Of a stretch of 62,133 nt of DNA, positions 34,684-43,299 are shown piece after piece. Made by a program: the position numbers and the translations under genes. Location: positions 1 through 62,133 of the forward strand of contig CAIUOG010000117.1 in NCBI GenBank assembly GCA_903900705.1, given 5' to 3'. The notes below the pieces were generated by a model that had not been told where the DNA came from, did no database searches, and worked only from the letters and a program-made list of their open reading frames with translations. Position 1 is the stretch's first letter, and each line of letters starts with the position of its first letter. The DNA comes from an uncultured Acidobacteriia bacterium (lineage in GTDB: Bacteria > Acidobacteriota > Terriglobia > Bryobacterales > Bryobacteraceae).

Positions 34684-35565
34684 TTGCGATTTGACTTTGT
34701 TTCCCTGCGGTTCGGCTTTACGGCGCTCGAACCCGTCCATTTCCCGGCGGGCAAAGCGGCCAATGTTCTGCGCGGGGCCTTCGGAACAGCCTTCCGGGGA
34801 CTCTCCTGCCGCCCGGATTGCTCCGATTCCCGGAACTGCCCGGACCGCCACGCCTGCCCGTATGCGCGTGTCTTCAGTCCTGAAGCGACGGGCCAGGGAC
34901 CCAGCGGGCTGGCCGATTCGCCACGCCCGTTTGTCTTTCGGGCGCGGCATCTGGATGGCCGGATTTTTCAGGCGGGTTCGGGCGAATTGGGTTCGCTTTT
35001 TCGTTTCGGCGTGAATCTCTTCGCGGCGGATGCGGCGACCGTTGGCGCGTTTACCGACGCGTTTCGGGCGATGGGGCCGACGGGAATTGGTCCGCGGCAT
35101 GGCCGGGCGGAGCTCTGCGAGGTGCTCTGCGAGCCGGTTTCGCTGGATCTTGCGCCCCGCGCGGCCGCGCCGGACCGCGTGACCGTTGCCTTTCTGACTC
35201 CAACGGAGCTGAAGCAGGAGCACAGGATTGTGGAGCGTCCGGAGTTCCCGGTGCTGTTCGGGCGCATCCGTGACCGCGTGAGTACGCTGCGCCGTCTCTA
35301 TGGCCGCGGGCCTCTGGAGATGGATTACGCGGGCAGCAGCCGGCGGGCGGCGGAGGTGCGGCTGATTCGCTGCGAACTGCGGCGGGAAACGGTGGAGCGG
35401 CGCAGCAGTCGGACCGGGCAGACGCATCCGATTGGAGGTTTTGTGGGCGAACTGGAATACGAGGGGGACCTGCGTGAGTTCCTCCCGTTTCTCGAAGCCG
35501 GCCAGTGGGTGGGTGTGGGCCGCCAGGCGGTTTGGGGCAAGGGCGAGATTCAGGTGACGGTCTGA
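34684..35565 (+). CDS. Orphan Cas6-like RAMP endoribonuclease
   Basis: 293 aa, TTG start (no ATG/GTG gives a sensible N-terminus). The N-terminal part has HFPAGKAANVLRGAFGTAFR, then a Cys-rich segment CRPDCSDSRNCPDRHACPYARVF (four or more Cys, zinc-like). The C-terminal RAMP fold has THPIGGFVGELEYEGDLREFLPFLEAGQWVGVGRQAVWGKGEI, whose final Gly-rich loop is the hallmark of Cas6. Such proteins cut pre-crRNA within repeats. No CRISPR array or other cas gene was seen in the window, so its role is open: trans action on a distant array or another RNA substrate. Confidence 0.8.
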   Translation: MRFDFVSLRFGFTALEPVHFPAGKAANVLRGAFGTAFRGLSCRPDCSDSRNCPDRHACPYARVFSPEATGQGPSGLADSPRPFVFRARHLDGRIFQAGSGELGSLFRFGVNLFAADAATVGAFTDAFRAMGPTGIGPRHGRAELCEVLCEPVSLDLAPRAAAPDRVTVAFLTPTELKQEHRIVERPEFPVLFGRIRDRVSTLRRLYGRGPLEMDYAGSSRRAAEVRLIRCELRRETVERRSSRTGQTHPIGGFVGELEYEGDLREFLPFLEAGQWVGVGRQAVWGKGEIQVTV

Positions 35566-35640
35566 ACCGGTCAGGCGGCAAATCGATCCATCCGGAGGAA
35601 AGTCTGCTCCCGCGGACGGCCACTGCCGCAAACTGTTGAT

Positions 35641-36774
35641 ATGCAACCGGCGCCGCTCCAGTGGCTGCTCTCCATTTATCAGATTCGCCGTCAACCGCCG
35701 CCGCTGCGGGATCTGCCGTTACTGCTGCTGAAGTGCGCGGTGGGCGGGCTCATCATCGGGCCGCTGCTTTCCCTGTTCTTCGTGGTTCTGAACGCCGGCA
35801 ATCCGCTGCAGATCTTCCTGAAACCGGTGATCCTGCTCTGGAGCATGGCTTCCGGCGTGATCTGGTCCATGAGTTTCTTCGTCTGTTGCGGCCTGGGCAC
35901 GGCGTGGGTGCGGTCGCTGGTGTGCGGCTATCCGCCGTCCATTATCGGCACGGTGCTGGTGGTGTACAACACCATCGCCAGTTCCTTTGCGGGCGTCACG
36001 GCCCTGCTGCTGACGGCCTGGCTGGGGGCCCGGCTGGGTGGCGATACGGTGCACGTGCGCGTTCCCTATCTTTGGCAGGTGCTGGTGGTGGATGGCCTGA
36101 TCGGCGGTGTGCTGGCGCTGGTGATCACCGCATTTGTGAAGCTGAAACTGGAAGTGGAGCGGGCGCAGGCGGAACTGGCGGCGAAGGCGATTGAAACGGC
36201 CCGCGCGCAGTCATTGGCGCTGCAGTCGCAGATCAATCCGCACTTCTTCTTCAATACTCTGAACTCGATTTCCGCGCTGGTGGATGAGGATCCGGCAAGC
36301 GCGAAGAGCATGATCGGGAGGCTGGCGGATATGTTCCGGTATACGCTGGGTTGCACGCATACCGAATCGGTGCAGTTGGAGCAGGAGCTACAGTTTGTGC
36401 GGGATTATCTCTCGATTGAGCAGGCGCGGTTCCGGCAGCGCCTGCGGGTGGAACTGCCGGTGCCGCCGCTGCCCAACGTGCGGCTTCCGGGCCTGGTTTT
36501 GCAGCCGCTGGTGGAGAATGCCGTGAAGCACGGGATCGCGCGGCGCATTGAAGGGGGCACGATTTCCATTCAGGTAGCCCGGCGGGGGGAGTCAACGCGC
36601 GTTTCGGTGCGCAATACGGCGGACGATTCGGCACGGCCCGGCGAAGCGGCGCTTTACCGGCAGGGCCACGCGCTCGAAAATGTGCGGGCGCGGCTGCGGC
36701 TCTTCACGGGGCGTCAGGATCCGCTGCACATGGAATGGCACGAGGACTGGACGGAGTTCAGTTTCGAAATATGA
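35641..36774 (+). CDS. LytS/YehU-type membrane histidine kinase
   Basis: 377 aa. Five or six membrane helices (about 27-180) are followed by a coiled linker and the His_kinase domain with phospho-acceptor His in LQSQINPHFFFNTLNSISALV. The ATPase N-box is VLQPLVENAVKHGI. The kinase stop overlaps the start of a LytTR response regulator, its partner. The signal is unknown; LytS relatives sense cell-wall or extracellular nutrient changes. Confidence 0.92.
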   Translation: MQPAPLQWLLSIYQIRRQPPPLRDLPLLLLKCAVGGLIIGPLLSLFFVVLNAGNPLQIFLKPVILLWSMASGVIWSMSFFVCCGLGTAWVRSLVCGYPPSIIGTVLVVYNTIASSFAGVTALLLTAWLGARLGGDTVHVRVPYLWQVLVVDGLIGGVLALVITAFVKLKLEVERAQAELAAKAIETARAQSLALQSQINPHFFFNTLNSISALVDEDPASAKSMIGRLADMFRYTLGCTHTESVQLEQELQFVRDYLSIEQARFRQRLRVELPVPPLPNVRLPGLVLQPLVENAVKHGIARRIEGGTISIQVARRGESTRVSVRNTADDSARPGEAALYRQGHALENVRARLRLFTGRQDPLHMEWHEDWTEFSFEI

Positions 36775-37505
36775 TCCGCACTCTGCTGGTGGATGATGAG
36801 GAACTGGCGCGCTCCACGCTGCGCCGCGCGTTTGCCGCGTTTCCCGACTTCGAAATCGTGGGGGAGGCCGCGAATGGTCCGGAAGCGCTGGAGATGATTC
36901 CGTCGCTCCGGCCGGATGTGGTCCTGCTCGATATTGAGATGCCGGGGTTGAATGGCTTCGAGGTCGTGCAGCAACTGGGTCCGGAGACGCCGGCAATCAT
37001 CTTTGCGACCGCGTATGACGAGTATGCCGTGCGGGCGTTTGAGGCGAATGCGATCGATTACCTGCTGAAGCCGGTGCAGCCGGAGCGGCTGGAGCGCGCG
37101 TTGCGCCGGGTCGCCCGGAAGCAGGAGAATTCGCCGAAGCTGGCCGAGGTGGTGCTGCGCCAGGGTGGCCCGGTCCGCCGGCTGGCCGCGCGGCGGGGCA
37201 AGCGGATCGTGATTGTGCCGCTGAAGGATGTGGTGCGGGTGGAGATTGAGGAAAAACTGGTCTTCGCCTGTACGCTAACCTCAGAACGCCTGCTGGTGGA
37301 GAAGAGCATCGGGGAGTTGGAGACGCTGCTGCAGCCCGCCGGGTTCCTGCGTATCAGTCGCGGGGAACTGGTGAATCTGGACATGGTCCGGGAACTGATC
37401 CCCTGGTTTTCCGGCACATGGCGGGTGAAACTCACGACCGGCGAAGAGCGGGATGTCAGCCGGGAGCGGGCGCGGCAGTTGAAAGAAGCGATGGGGATCG
37501 AATAA
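36771..37505 (+). CDS. LytTR-family response regulator
   Basis: 244 aa, ATG overlapping the kinase stop (ATGA). Receiver domain IRTLLVDDEELARSTLRRAF, phospho-acceptor Asp in VVLLDIEMPGLNGFE and Lys in YLLKPVQPERL. The C-terminal LytTR DNA-binding domain (about 140-244) contains GKRIVIVPLKDVVRVEIEEKLVFA and FLRISRGELVNLDMV. LytTR proteins bind paired direct repeats; no such site was searched for here. Confidence 0.93.
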   Translation: MIRTLLVDDEELARSTLRRAFAAFPDFEIVGEAANGPEALEMIPSLRPDVVLLDIEMPGLNGFEVVQQLGPETPAIIFATAYDEYAVRAFEANAIDYLLKPVQPERLERALRRVARKQENSPKLAEVVLRQGGPVRRLAARRGKRIVIVPLKDVVRVEIEEKLVFACTLTSERLLVEKSIGELETLLQPAGFLRISRGELVNLDMVRELIPWFSGTWRVKLTTGEERDVSRERARQLKEAMGIE

Positions 37506-37517
37506 GCGGTGGCCTGG

Positions 37518-37880
37518 CTACGCCAGCCACTTCCAGAAGTAAAACAGCATCTTCTCTGAACCCGTATTCCAGATGCCGTGGGTTTTATTGCCCGCGCAGT
37601 ACATCATGGCGCCGGGGCCGACCTGATATGTGGCGCCGTCCACCAGAATCTCACCGGTGCCCTGGGTGATCAGCATGAATTCCTCTTCCGGGTGCTGGTG
37701 GGGCGGGTGCGGGCTGGCGCCGGGGTCAAGCAGCAGGCTGCCGGCGATCATGCCCTTCAGCTGGTCCGTGGGGCCGTTGAAATAGATCTTCAGCGGCATG
37801 CCGTTCTCTTCGAGCTGGGCGGCGGTGAGTGCGTCGGTGACTACATTGGGCAGCGCTACGGGAGCGGGGAGTTCAGGCAT
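37518..37880 (-). CDS. Single-domain cupin protein
   Basis: 120 aa from ATG 37880, where GGGAG is well spaced; a GTG 6 bp upstream is possible. Cupin motif 1 is PHPPHQHPEEEFMLITQGTGEI, with two His and a Glu as metal ligands. Motif 2 is GAMMYCAGNKTHGIWNTG. A metal-binding small cupin; the substrate is unknown. It overlaps nothing but lies directly upstream of, on the same strand as, the large glycosyltransferase's end. Confidence 0.82.
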   Translation of the reverse strand: MPELPAPVALPNVVTDALTAAQLEENGMPLKIYFNGPTDQLKGMIAGSLLLDPGASPHPPHQHPEEEFMLITQGTGEILVDGATYQVGPGAMMYCAGNKTHGIWNTGSEKMLFYFWKWLA

Positions 37881-37882
37881 GG

Positions 37883-40537
37883 TCACTCCCGATCATAAAG
37901 CATGCGCTGTTGTTCGCCGATGGCGGTCCAGTCGAAGCGCAGGGCGGTTTGCCGGGCGTGGTGTTCCAGGGTCCGGCGGCGTTCCGGGTCGGCGGTGAGA
38001 GTCTGGATGGCGCCGGCCAGACCGGCGGCTGTCGCCTCCACAATCACGTCCTCGCCGGGAGTGAGTTCCAGACCGTTGACCCCGGCCGGAGTGCTCACCA
38101 CTGCGCGCCCCATCGCCATGGCTTCCAGCACCTTGATGTTGGTGCCGGCGGAGGCGGTGAGGGGCGCCACCACGATTTCGGCGCGTTCATAGGCCGGGCG
38201 GACGTCTGAGACGAAGGCTTCGAGTTCGATGCCGGGCTGCGCAAGGTCCACGTGGACGCGCTGCCTGTGGAAGTCGAGGTAATAGTCGGGATCGGCCCCC
38301 GCGATGATGTGCAGGTGATAGCCGGGGCCCAGCTTTGGCCAGACCTCTTTCAGGAAAAACTCCAGCGCAAGGAGATTCGGCAGATGCCGGAAGGAGCCGA
38401 TAAACAGAATCCGGCGCTCCTCAGGAGCAGCGCCGGAGGGACGGAAACGCTCGCAATCCACCCCATTCGGCAGAGTGGCCACTTCCCGTGCTTTCGCCAC
38501 CACGCGGGCGTCTTTGGCGGACATGGCGACCACGCAATCCACCTCGCCCCAGACGCGGGTTTCGAAGCTGCGCCACTTCTGCGTCTGCTGTTCCAGTTCC
38601 CAGCGCGCCGCGCCGGTTTCAGTACTGCCGGCGAGCAGTTGCTCCTGCAGGTCAAAGGTGATGTCGTGCTCCACCAGCAGGTACCTGGCGCCCGGCCATG
38701 CGCCCGCATACTGGGCCATCCAGGTGAATTCCAGTTGCACCACGGCGGGCTTCCAGCGTTCGGCGGTCTGCTTCAGGCAGGCGCGGAAGGTGGGGGAATC
38801 GAACTCTTCCACCACGTCCGGACGCGTGGTGTTCCGCCGGTAGTGTGAGCCGTGACGCCGCACGAGGACCACCTCGCGGCAGAGTTCCAGCAGTTCGGCG
38901 GGCGGCTGATCGAGTTCGTCGCAGAAAGACATCAGGATCAGATCCTGTGTTTTTGCGGCCTCCCGCATCAGATTGAAGATGCGGACCGCGCCGCCGTGCG
39001 AGAGCGGAAACGGCAGGTAGGGGCTGGCGATGAGGATCTTGCGGCGGGCGCGCGGGGCGCTGCCGGGGAAACAGGCAACATCGCCATTGCCCAGCGCGAA
39101 GATCTCGGCTTCGGTGAGCAGGCCGGTGGGGGCGGCGGGGCGCGGGCCGATGCGCGGGATGTCCCGCAGGGCATCGAGCGCGGCGGCGTTGCCATGGATG
39201 GCCATCAGCTGCAGGCGGCGGATGGCCTCCAGCCAGAGCTTTTCGAAAAGGATGGGGTCGCTGATGGCGTGGATGAGGAAGCGCAGATAGTTGCGTTCGA
39301 CGAAGAAATCGAGCTGCCGCGGGGTGTAGAAGCGGGCGGTGGTGGCGCGATGGCGGTGTTCGACGCGCGCGGCGGCGCAGAAGACGCTGGGCCAGCCGCG
39401 CTTCCAGGCCCGATAGCCGAAGTCCATATCTTCCACGTAGGCGGGGTCGTAGACCTCGGAAACGCCGCCCATGGCCTGGAGCTTCGGGGTGTCGAAGAGC
39501 GAACAGCCGCCGCTGCCGTAAAAGACCCAGGTGAGGTCTTCGCCGGGGTGCGGGTCATCGCAGCGCATGGGGAAGTCCAGCGAATTTTCGCGTCGCCAGA
39601 CGGCTTTGCCGGTTTCCTCGCGGCGGATACCGGGCGGGAAGAAGATCTGGGCGGTGGCGCAGTAGAGGTCGGGAATCTGGTCGAAGGCGGCTTCGAGGGC
39701 GGTGAGGAAGCCGGGCTCCACCACCATGTCATTGTTCAGCAGCAGGGTTCGGGTGAAGCGCGCCTGGGCGATGCCGGCGTTCACGGCGCGGGCGAACGAC
39801 AGGGGGGCGGGGAACTGCAGCACGCGGACGGCGGGCCAGTGTTCGGCGAGCCAGGCTGCGGTGCCGTCGGCCGATCCGTTATCCACCACCAGGATTTCGC
39901 CGGCGCGCAGTTGGGGCGCGAGGGCCGCAAGCATGGTGGCCAGCAGTTCTTTGCCGTCGCGGCTGGGCACCACGACGGTAACGCCTGTGGCGAGCAGGGG
40001 CTGGGTGGGGCTGTCGAGTTCCTTTTTCTCCCGGCGAATCCGGTTGGCAACCACGCCACCGGCCTGTGCGAGACGGGCGCGGACGGGGAGTTCGAGTTCG
40101 GCCGGACGGGACAGGTGGCGGGCCCAGCGGGCGGCGGGCGTCGCGATATCGGACGCGACGCTGCGCACGCCGTACCAGATCAGGCCCGCTGGCCGGACCA
40201 CATGAAAGTCTTCATCGTAGGCCACGAGGCGGCTGCCCGCCATGCGCAGCGCCGCGCCGCGCATGGGGCCGTAGGCGGTGCCGTGCGCGAGGGCCATCAC
40301 GGCGGAATCGATCTCGCAGCCGGCAAGCGCGGCTTTGATGCCGGCGATATTTTCACGCGCGCCGCGCAGCACGTGCCAGGGAATCCATTCGCCGCGGTGC
40401 GGCTGGAACTCGGCGACCACGTAGAGCGGCAGATGGACATGCTCCGCGGCAAAACGGTCGATCAGGATTCGGTTCTGTTCCGCCTTGCCGGAGGCGAAGG
40501 CCAGGGCAACCGGCGTCAGATGGGTGGAAGCCGGCAC
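37883..40537 (-). CDS. Bifunctional glycosyltransferase (GT2 fused to GT4)
   Basis: 884 aa from GTG 40537, preceded by GGAGAAGAG. Residues about 1-170 are of unknown fold. A GT2 domain (about 180-430) follows with VTVVVPSRDGKELL, LVVDNGSADGT, LLLNNDMVVEPGF and YVEDMDFGYRAW. After a helical linker, a GT4 domain starts ILIASPYLPFPLSHGGAVRIFNL and ends with the donor-binding EXE region GTNIKVLEAMAMGRAVVSTPAGVNGL. Rhamnosyl or O-antigen type chain assembly is plausible. The overlap with the upstream toroid gene (22 bp) shows they form a unit. Acts at the inner face of the membrane. Confidence 0.87.
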   Translation of the reverse strand: MPASTHLTPVALAFASGKAEQNRILIDRFAAEHVHLPLYVVAEFQPHRGEWIPWHVLRGARENIAGIKAALAGCEIDSAVMALAHGTAYGPMRGAALRMAGSRLVAYDEDFHVVRPAGLIWYGVRSVASDIATPAARWARHLSRPAELELPVRARLAQAGGVVANRIRREKKELDSPTQPLLATGVTVVVPSRDGKELLATMLAALAPQLRAGEILVVDNGSADGTAAWLAEHWPAVRVLQFPAPLSFARAVNAGIAQARFTRTLLLNNDMVVEPGFLTALEAAFDQIPDLYCATAQIFFPPGIRREETGKAVWRRENSLDFPMRCDDPHPGEDLTWVFYGSGGCSLFDTPKLQAMGGVSEVYDPAYVEDMDFGYRAWKRGWPSVFCAAARVEHRHRATTARFYTPRQLDFFVERNYLRFLIHAISDPILFEKLWLEAIRRLQLMAIHGNAAALDALRDIPRIGPRPAAPTGLLTEAEIFALGNGDVACFPGSAPRARRKILIASPYLPFPLSHGGAVRIFNLMREAAKTQDLILMSFCDELDQPPAELLELCREVVLVRRHGSHYRRNTTRPDVVEEFDSPTFRACLKQTAERWKPAVVQLEFTWMAQYAGAWPGARYLLVEHDITFDLQEQLLAGSTETGAARWELEQQTQKWRSFETRVWGEVDCVVAMSAKDARVVAKAREVATLPNGVDCERFRPSGAAPEERRILFIGSFRHLPNLLALEFFLKEVWPKLGPGYHLHIIAGADPDYYLDFHRQRVHVDLAQPGIELEAFVSDVRPAYERAEIVVAPLTASAGTNIKVLEAMAMGRAVVSTPAGVNGLELTPGEDVIVEATAAGLAGAIQTLTADPERRRTLEHHARQTALRFDWTAIGEQQRMLYDRE

Positions 40538-41595
40538 GGATTCTCTTCTCCGGCCTCGAAAGCCCGCCACGCTTCGAGGGCCTGAATGGCAAAGGCCGTG
40601 GAGACCGGATTCGCATGCGGCACCATTTCGCCGTTGCGACGGCCAAAGAGGAACCCGCCATCGATACGGGGGTCGCTGCTGTGGGCCTGAAATGTGGCCA
40701 GCGCGGCGGCTTCCTCGCGTCCGGCTGCGACGTCGACCGGAACGGCGCGGGCCCCTTTCACGCGGGCGCGCAGGAGTTGGGCGTGCACGTCAGACCGGGA
40801 AAACTCGGGCGAGATGTCGCGCAGATAGCGGGCGACGGCGTTCATGGTGAAGGCGTAGGCTTCCACGCATTCGGGCCGGTGCAGCAGCGGATACATCGCT
40901 TCAAGGAAATAGCTGTAGGCGTGCAGGCGGTCCATGACGCGCGGGCGCTCGACCGCGCCGGGCAGGAAGGTCCGGTAGGTGCGCAGGCCCATCCCGATCA
41001 TTTCGAGGAACGCGTCTTTGAGTGGCTGCTCACCGGTGATTTCGGCGACTTCCCACCAGCCGAGCGCAGACTTGGTCTGGTAGCAGCCCGGCATGCGCGA
41101 CCACTGATCTTTGCGTTCGAGCGCGGCTTTGGCGGGCAGTTCGAGGATGGGGTGGTAGTCAGACCCCGAGTGGAAGTCGGCAATCATACCGCGCGAGGCC
41201 GCCGCGGCAATGTCGATGAGCTTGTCTTCCTTTGTGACCCGCCACACGGAAACCAGCCCGCGAATGATGATGCCGCAATCGAAAAAGTAGCTGTGGTGGT
41301 CGCTCGCGCCGGAGGGCGACGGGTGTTCAAAAGGGAAGGTCTGCAGCGCATGGTCCCAGGCGTGATCGCACAGGAAATGCGCGGTCAGCCGAGCGCGATC
41401 GAGATAGACTTCCTCTTGCGTCTCGTCATAGAGGAACATGAGCGCACTGGCGGTGTAACCAGTGATCTCTGTCGAAACCGGTTTGTTTTGTTTGAGGTCC
41501 GCGCGATAGAACCGGGCGACGCCGCCAGCCGGATCCTGTATGCCGGAGTGGAGAAACCACTGTCCGGCCCGCGCGAGCGAATATGCTCCAGACAA
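40516..41595 (-). CDS. Alpha/alpha-toroid protein of unknown function (359 aa)
   Basis: TTG start. Helical-hairpin repeats of the six-hairpin type: SLARAGQWFLHSGIQDPAGGVARFY, EITGYTASALMFLYDET, SYFFDCGIIIRGLVSVWRVT and YQTKSALGWWEVAEITG. Aromatic and acidic residues in these helices fit a sugar-binding barrel as in GlcNAc 2-epimerases and unsaturated glucuronyl hydrolases, but no catalytic pair can be assigned. No signal peptide. Coupled by overlap to the glycosyltransferase, so glycan metabolism is the likely role. Confidence 0.7.
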   Translation of the reverse strand: MSGAYSLARAGQWFLHSGIQDPAGGVARFYRADLKQNKPVSTEITGYTASALMFLYDETQEEVYLDRARLTAHFLCDHAWDHALQTFPFEHPSPSGASDHHSYFFDCGIIIRGLVSVWRVTKEDKLIDIAAAASRGMIADFHSGSDYHPILELPAKAALERKDQWSRMPGCYQTKSALGWWEVAEITGEQPLKDAFLEMIGMGLRTYRTFLPGAVERPRVMDRLHAYSYFLEAMYPLLHRPECVEAYAFTMNAVARYLRDISPEFSRSDVHAQLLRARVKGARAVPVDVAAGREEAAALATFQAHSSDPRIDGGFLFGRRNGEMVPHANPVSTAFAIQALEAWRAFEAGEENPCRLPPI

Positions 41596-41670
41596 GATGT
41601 AAGTCTAACATTCGGGATGCGGTTGCGGCACTTCGGGTGACAGTTTAGTGATACGCTGATCGACAACACC

Positions 41671-42597
41671 GTGAAACTGAAACTCGCCTTTTCCACCCTG
41701 ACGCTGGCTGCCGCGCTGTTCGGCCAGACACCTGTTCCCGCTTCCGGCGCCCCTGAACAACGCCCGCCGCAGGGACGCGGCCCGGGACGTAACGGTCTGG
41801 GCGGCGCGGCCGCGGGCTTCGTGCAGAACGCGACTTACGACAAAGTGCGCCCGGAACTGCCCGCGGATCTGAAGCCGGGCGGCGTCCTCATCTTCGCCAA
41901 GACCAGCGGTTTTCGCGACGAGGCGGGCATTCTGGCTTCAGACGCCGCGCTGGCCGCCATTGCGCAGCAGCACGGCTGGCCGTATTTCATTACCGAAAAC
42001 GGCGCGGTGATGAACGCCGAACAGCTCTCGAAATTCAAACTGGTGATCTGGAATAACGCAAGCGGGGATCCGCTCACTGAAGAGCAGCGGGCGGCCTTCA
42101 AGGCCTGGGTGGAAAACGGAGGGTCGTGGATCGGCCTGCACGGCGCGGGGGGCGACCCGGTGGAGAACCACGGCCACACCTCGCTGGCCGACTGGAAGTG
42201 GTACGTGGATACACTCGTTGGCGCGCAGTTCATCGTGCACAGCGGCATTGTGCCCGGCGACATTCATCTGGAAGACCGCAGGAGCCCGTTGCTGAAGAAT
42301 CTGCCCGAGCCGTGGCGCCGGTCGGAAGAGTGGTACGCGTTCGGAGCGAGCCCGCGGGCGAAGGAGGGGTTTCACATTCTCGCCACGGTGGACGAGAAGA
42401 GCTACGACCCGGGCCGCGCCACCATGGGCGCGGACCATCCGCTGGTCTGGTGGCATTGCGTGGGCAAGGGGCACGCGCTCTATTCCGCGCTGGGGCACGC
42501 CGGCAGCATGTATTCCGAGCGCCTGATGCTGCAGTTTCTGGACAACGCGATGTCCTGGGGACTGGCGGAAAACGGCAAGGCCTGCCCCGCGAAATAG
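41671..42597 (+). CDS. Secreted ThuA-domain protein
   Basis: 308 aa, GTG start. Signal peptide MKLKLAFSTLTLAAALFGQT, then a Pro/Gly/Arg linker and the ThuA fold: VLIFAKTSGFRDEAGILA, FKLVIWNNASGDPLTEEQRAAFKAWVENGGSWIGLHGAG and a C-terminal HPLVWWHCVGKGHALYSALGHAGSMYSE. ThuA domains adopt a glutamine-amidotransferase-like fold and are implicated in disaccharide (trehalose-related) catabolism. The neighbouring DUF1080 gene ends 4 bp away and faces it, a common pairing in such genomes. Confidence 0.87.
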   Translation: MKLKLAFSTLTLAAALFGQTPVPASGAPEQRPPQGRGPGRNGLGGAAAGFVQNATYDKVRPELPADLKPGGVLIFAKTSGFRDEAGILASDAALAAIAQQHGWPYFITENGAVMNAEQLSKFKLVIWNNASGDPLTEEQRAAFKAWVENGGSWIGLHGAGGDPVENHGHTSLADWKWYVDTLVGAQFIVHSGIVPGDIHLEDRRSPLLKNLPEPWRRSEEWYAFGASPRAKEGFHILATVDEKSYDPGRATMGADHPLVWWHCVGKGHALYSALGHAGSMYSERLMLQFLDNAMSWGLAENGKACPAK

Positions 42598-42600
42598 CGG

Positions 42601-43278
42601 CTATTTCTTCTCGACGATCCTGATATTGCGGAACTGGATGATGGAGAACTGATCGTGGAGCTGCAGCCCGATGGGCCCGGTCTTTGAGCGGGCCGGGTCG
42701 CCGGGATGTTCCGCCACCACGCGCCCGTTCAGGCGGACGGTGATGCGGTCAAAGCGCGAGGAAATATCGAGCGAATTCCACTCGTCCTGTTTCATGGCGC
42801 TGTTGGGGGCATCGTCTTTTGGCGCATCCATGAAGCCGTAGATGCTGCCGGTGGGGTGCGGGTCCGGAAAGCGGTTGTTGATCTGGATTTCGTAGCCGAT
42901 TTTGGACGGCGTTTTCTTGTAGTCGGGCTGCGCCATCACGGCCCATTTCGCCCGGGAAGTATCGCGAATGGAGACGCCGCTGTTGCCGCTGGTTTTTGTC
43001 CAGAATTCAACGTGCAGGTCGAACTCGCCGAAATCGTCGCGTTTGGTGTAGAGCCAGCTTTGCGTATTCACCCAGCCGGAGAACTCGGCCGGCGTTTTGA
43101 ACGGGCCGCCCGGAACGAGGAGCTTTCGCAGATCGCCGGTGCGCTGGCCCACGAGCGTGCCATCCGCCATCACGGTCCACTGGCTGTCACCGATGACCTC
43201 CCAGCCATCGAGATTTTTTCCATTAAACAGGGGTGGGTCGGCGGCAAGCGTCAGTAACAGAAGCGCGGTGGCGAGCAT
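42601..43278 (-). CDS. DUF1080 (3-keto-disaccharide hydrolase-like) exported protein
   Basis: 225 aa. Signal peptide MLATALLLLTLAADP, then the DUF1080 beta-jelly roll: LFNGKNLDGWEV, DGTLVGQ, DFGEFDLHVEFWTKTSGNSGVSIRD, EIQINNRFPDPHPTGSIYGF, WNSLDISSRFDRITVRLNGRVV and GPIGLQLHD. Members hydrolyse 3-keto-glycosides in the periplasm. It follows trmD on the same strand (22 bp), a place usually taken by rplS. Confidence 0.88.
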   Translation of the reverse strand: MLATALLLLTLAADPPLFNGKNLDGWEVIGDSQWTVMADGTLVGQRTGDLRKLLVPGGPFKTPAEFSGWVNTQSWLYTKRDDFGEFDLHVEFWTKTSGNSGVSIRDTSRAKWAVMAQPDYKKTPSKIGYEIQINNRFPDPHPTGSIYGFMDAPKDDAPNSAMKQDEWNSLDISSRFDRITVRLNGRVVAEHPGDPARSKTGPIGLQLHDQFSIIQFRNIRIVEKK

Positions 43279-43299
43279 GGCAACAGTATAGGTCCTGGC

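Noticed and set aside
34200-35640. CRISPR array near the Cas6-like gene
   Set aside because: No regularly spaced direct repeats of 25-40 bp with unique spacers could be seen here or elsewhere in the window.
38852-40585. Plus-strand open frame of 577 codons opposite the glycosyltransferase
   Set aside because: Gly/Ala/Glu-rich with no motif, fully antisense to well-supported GT2 and GT4 domains.
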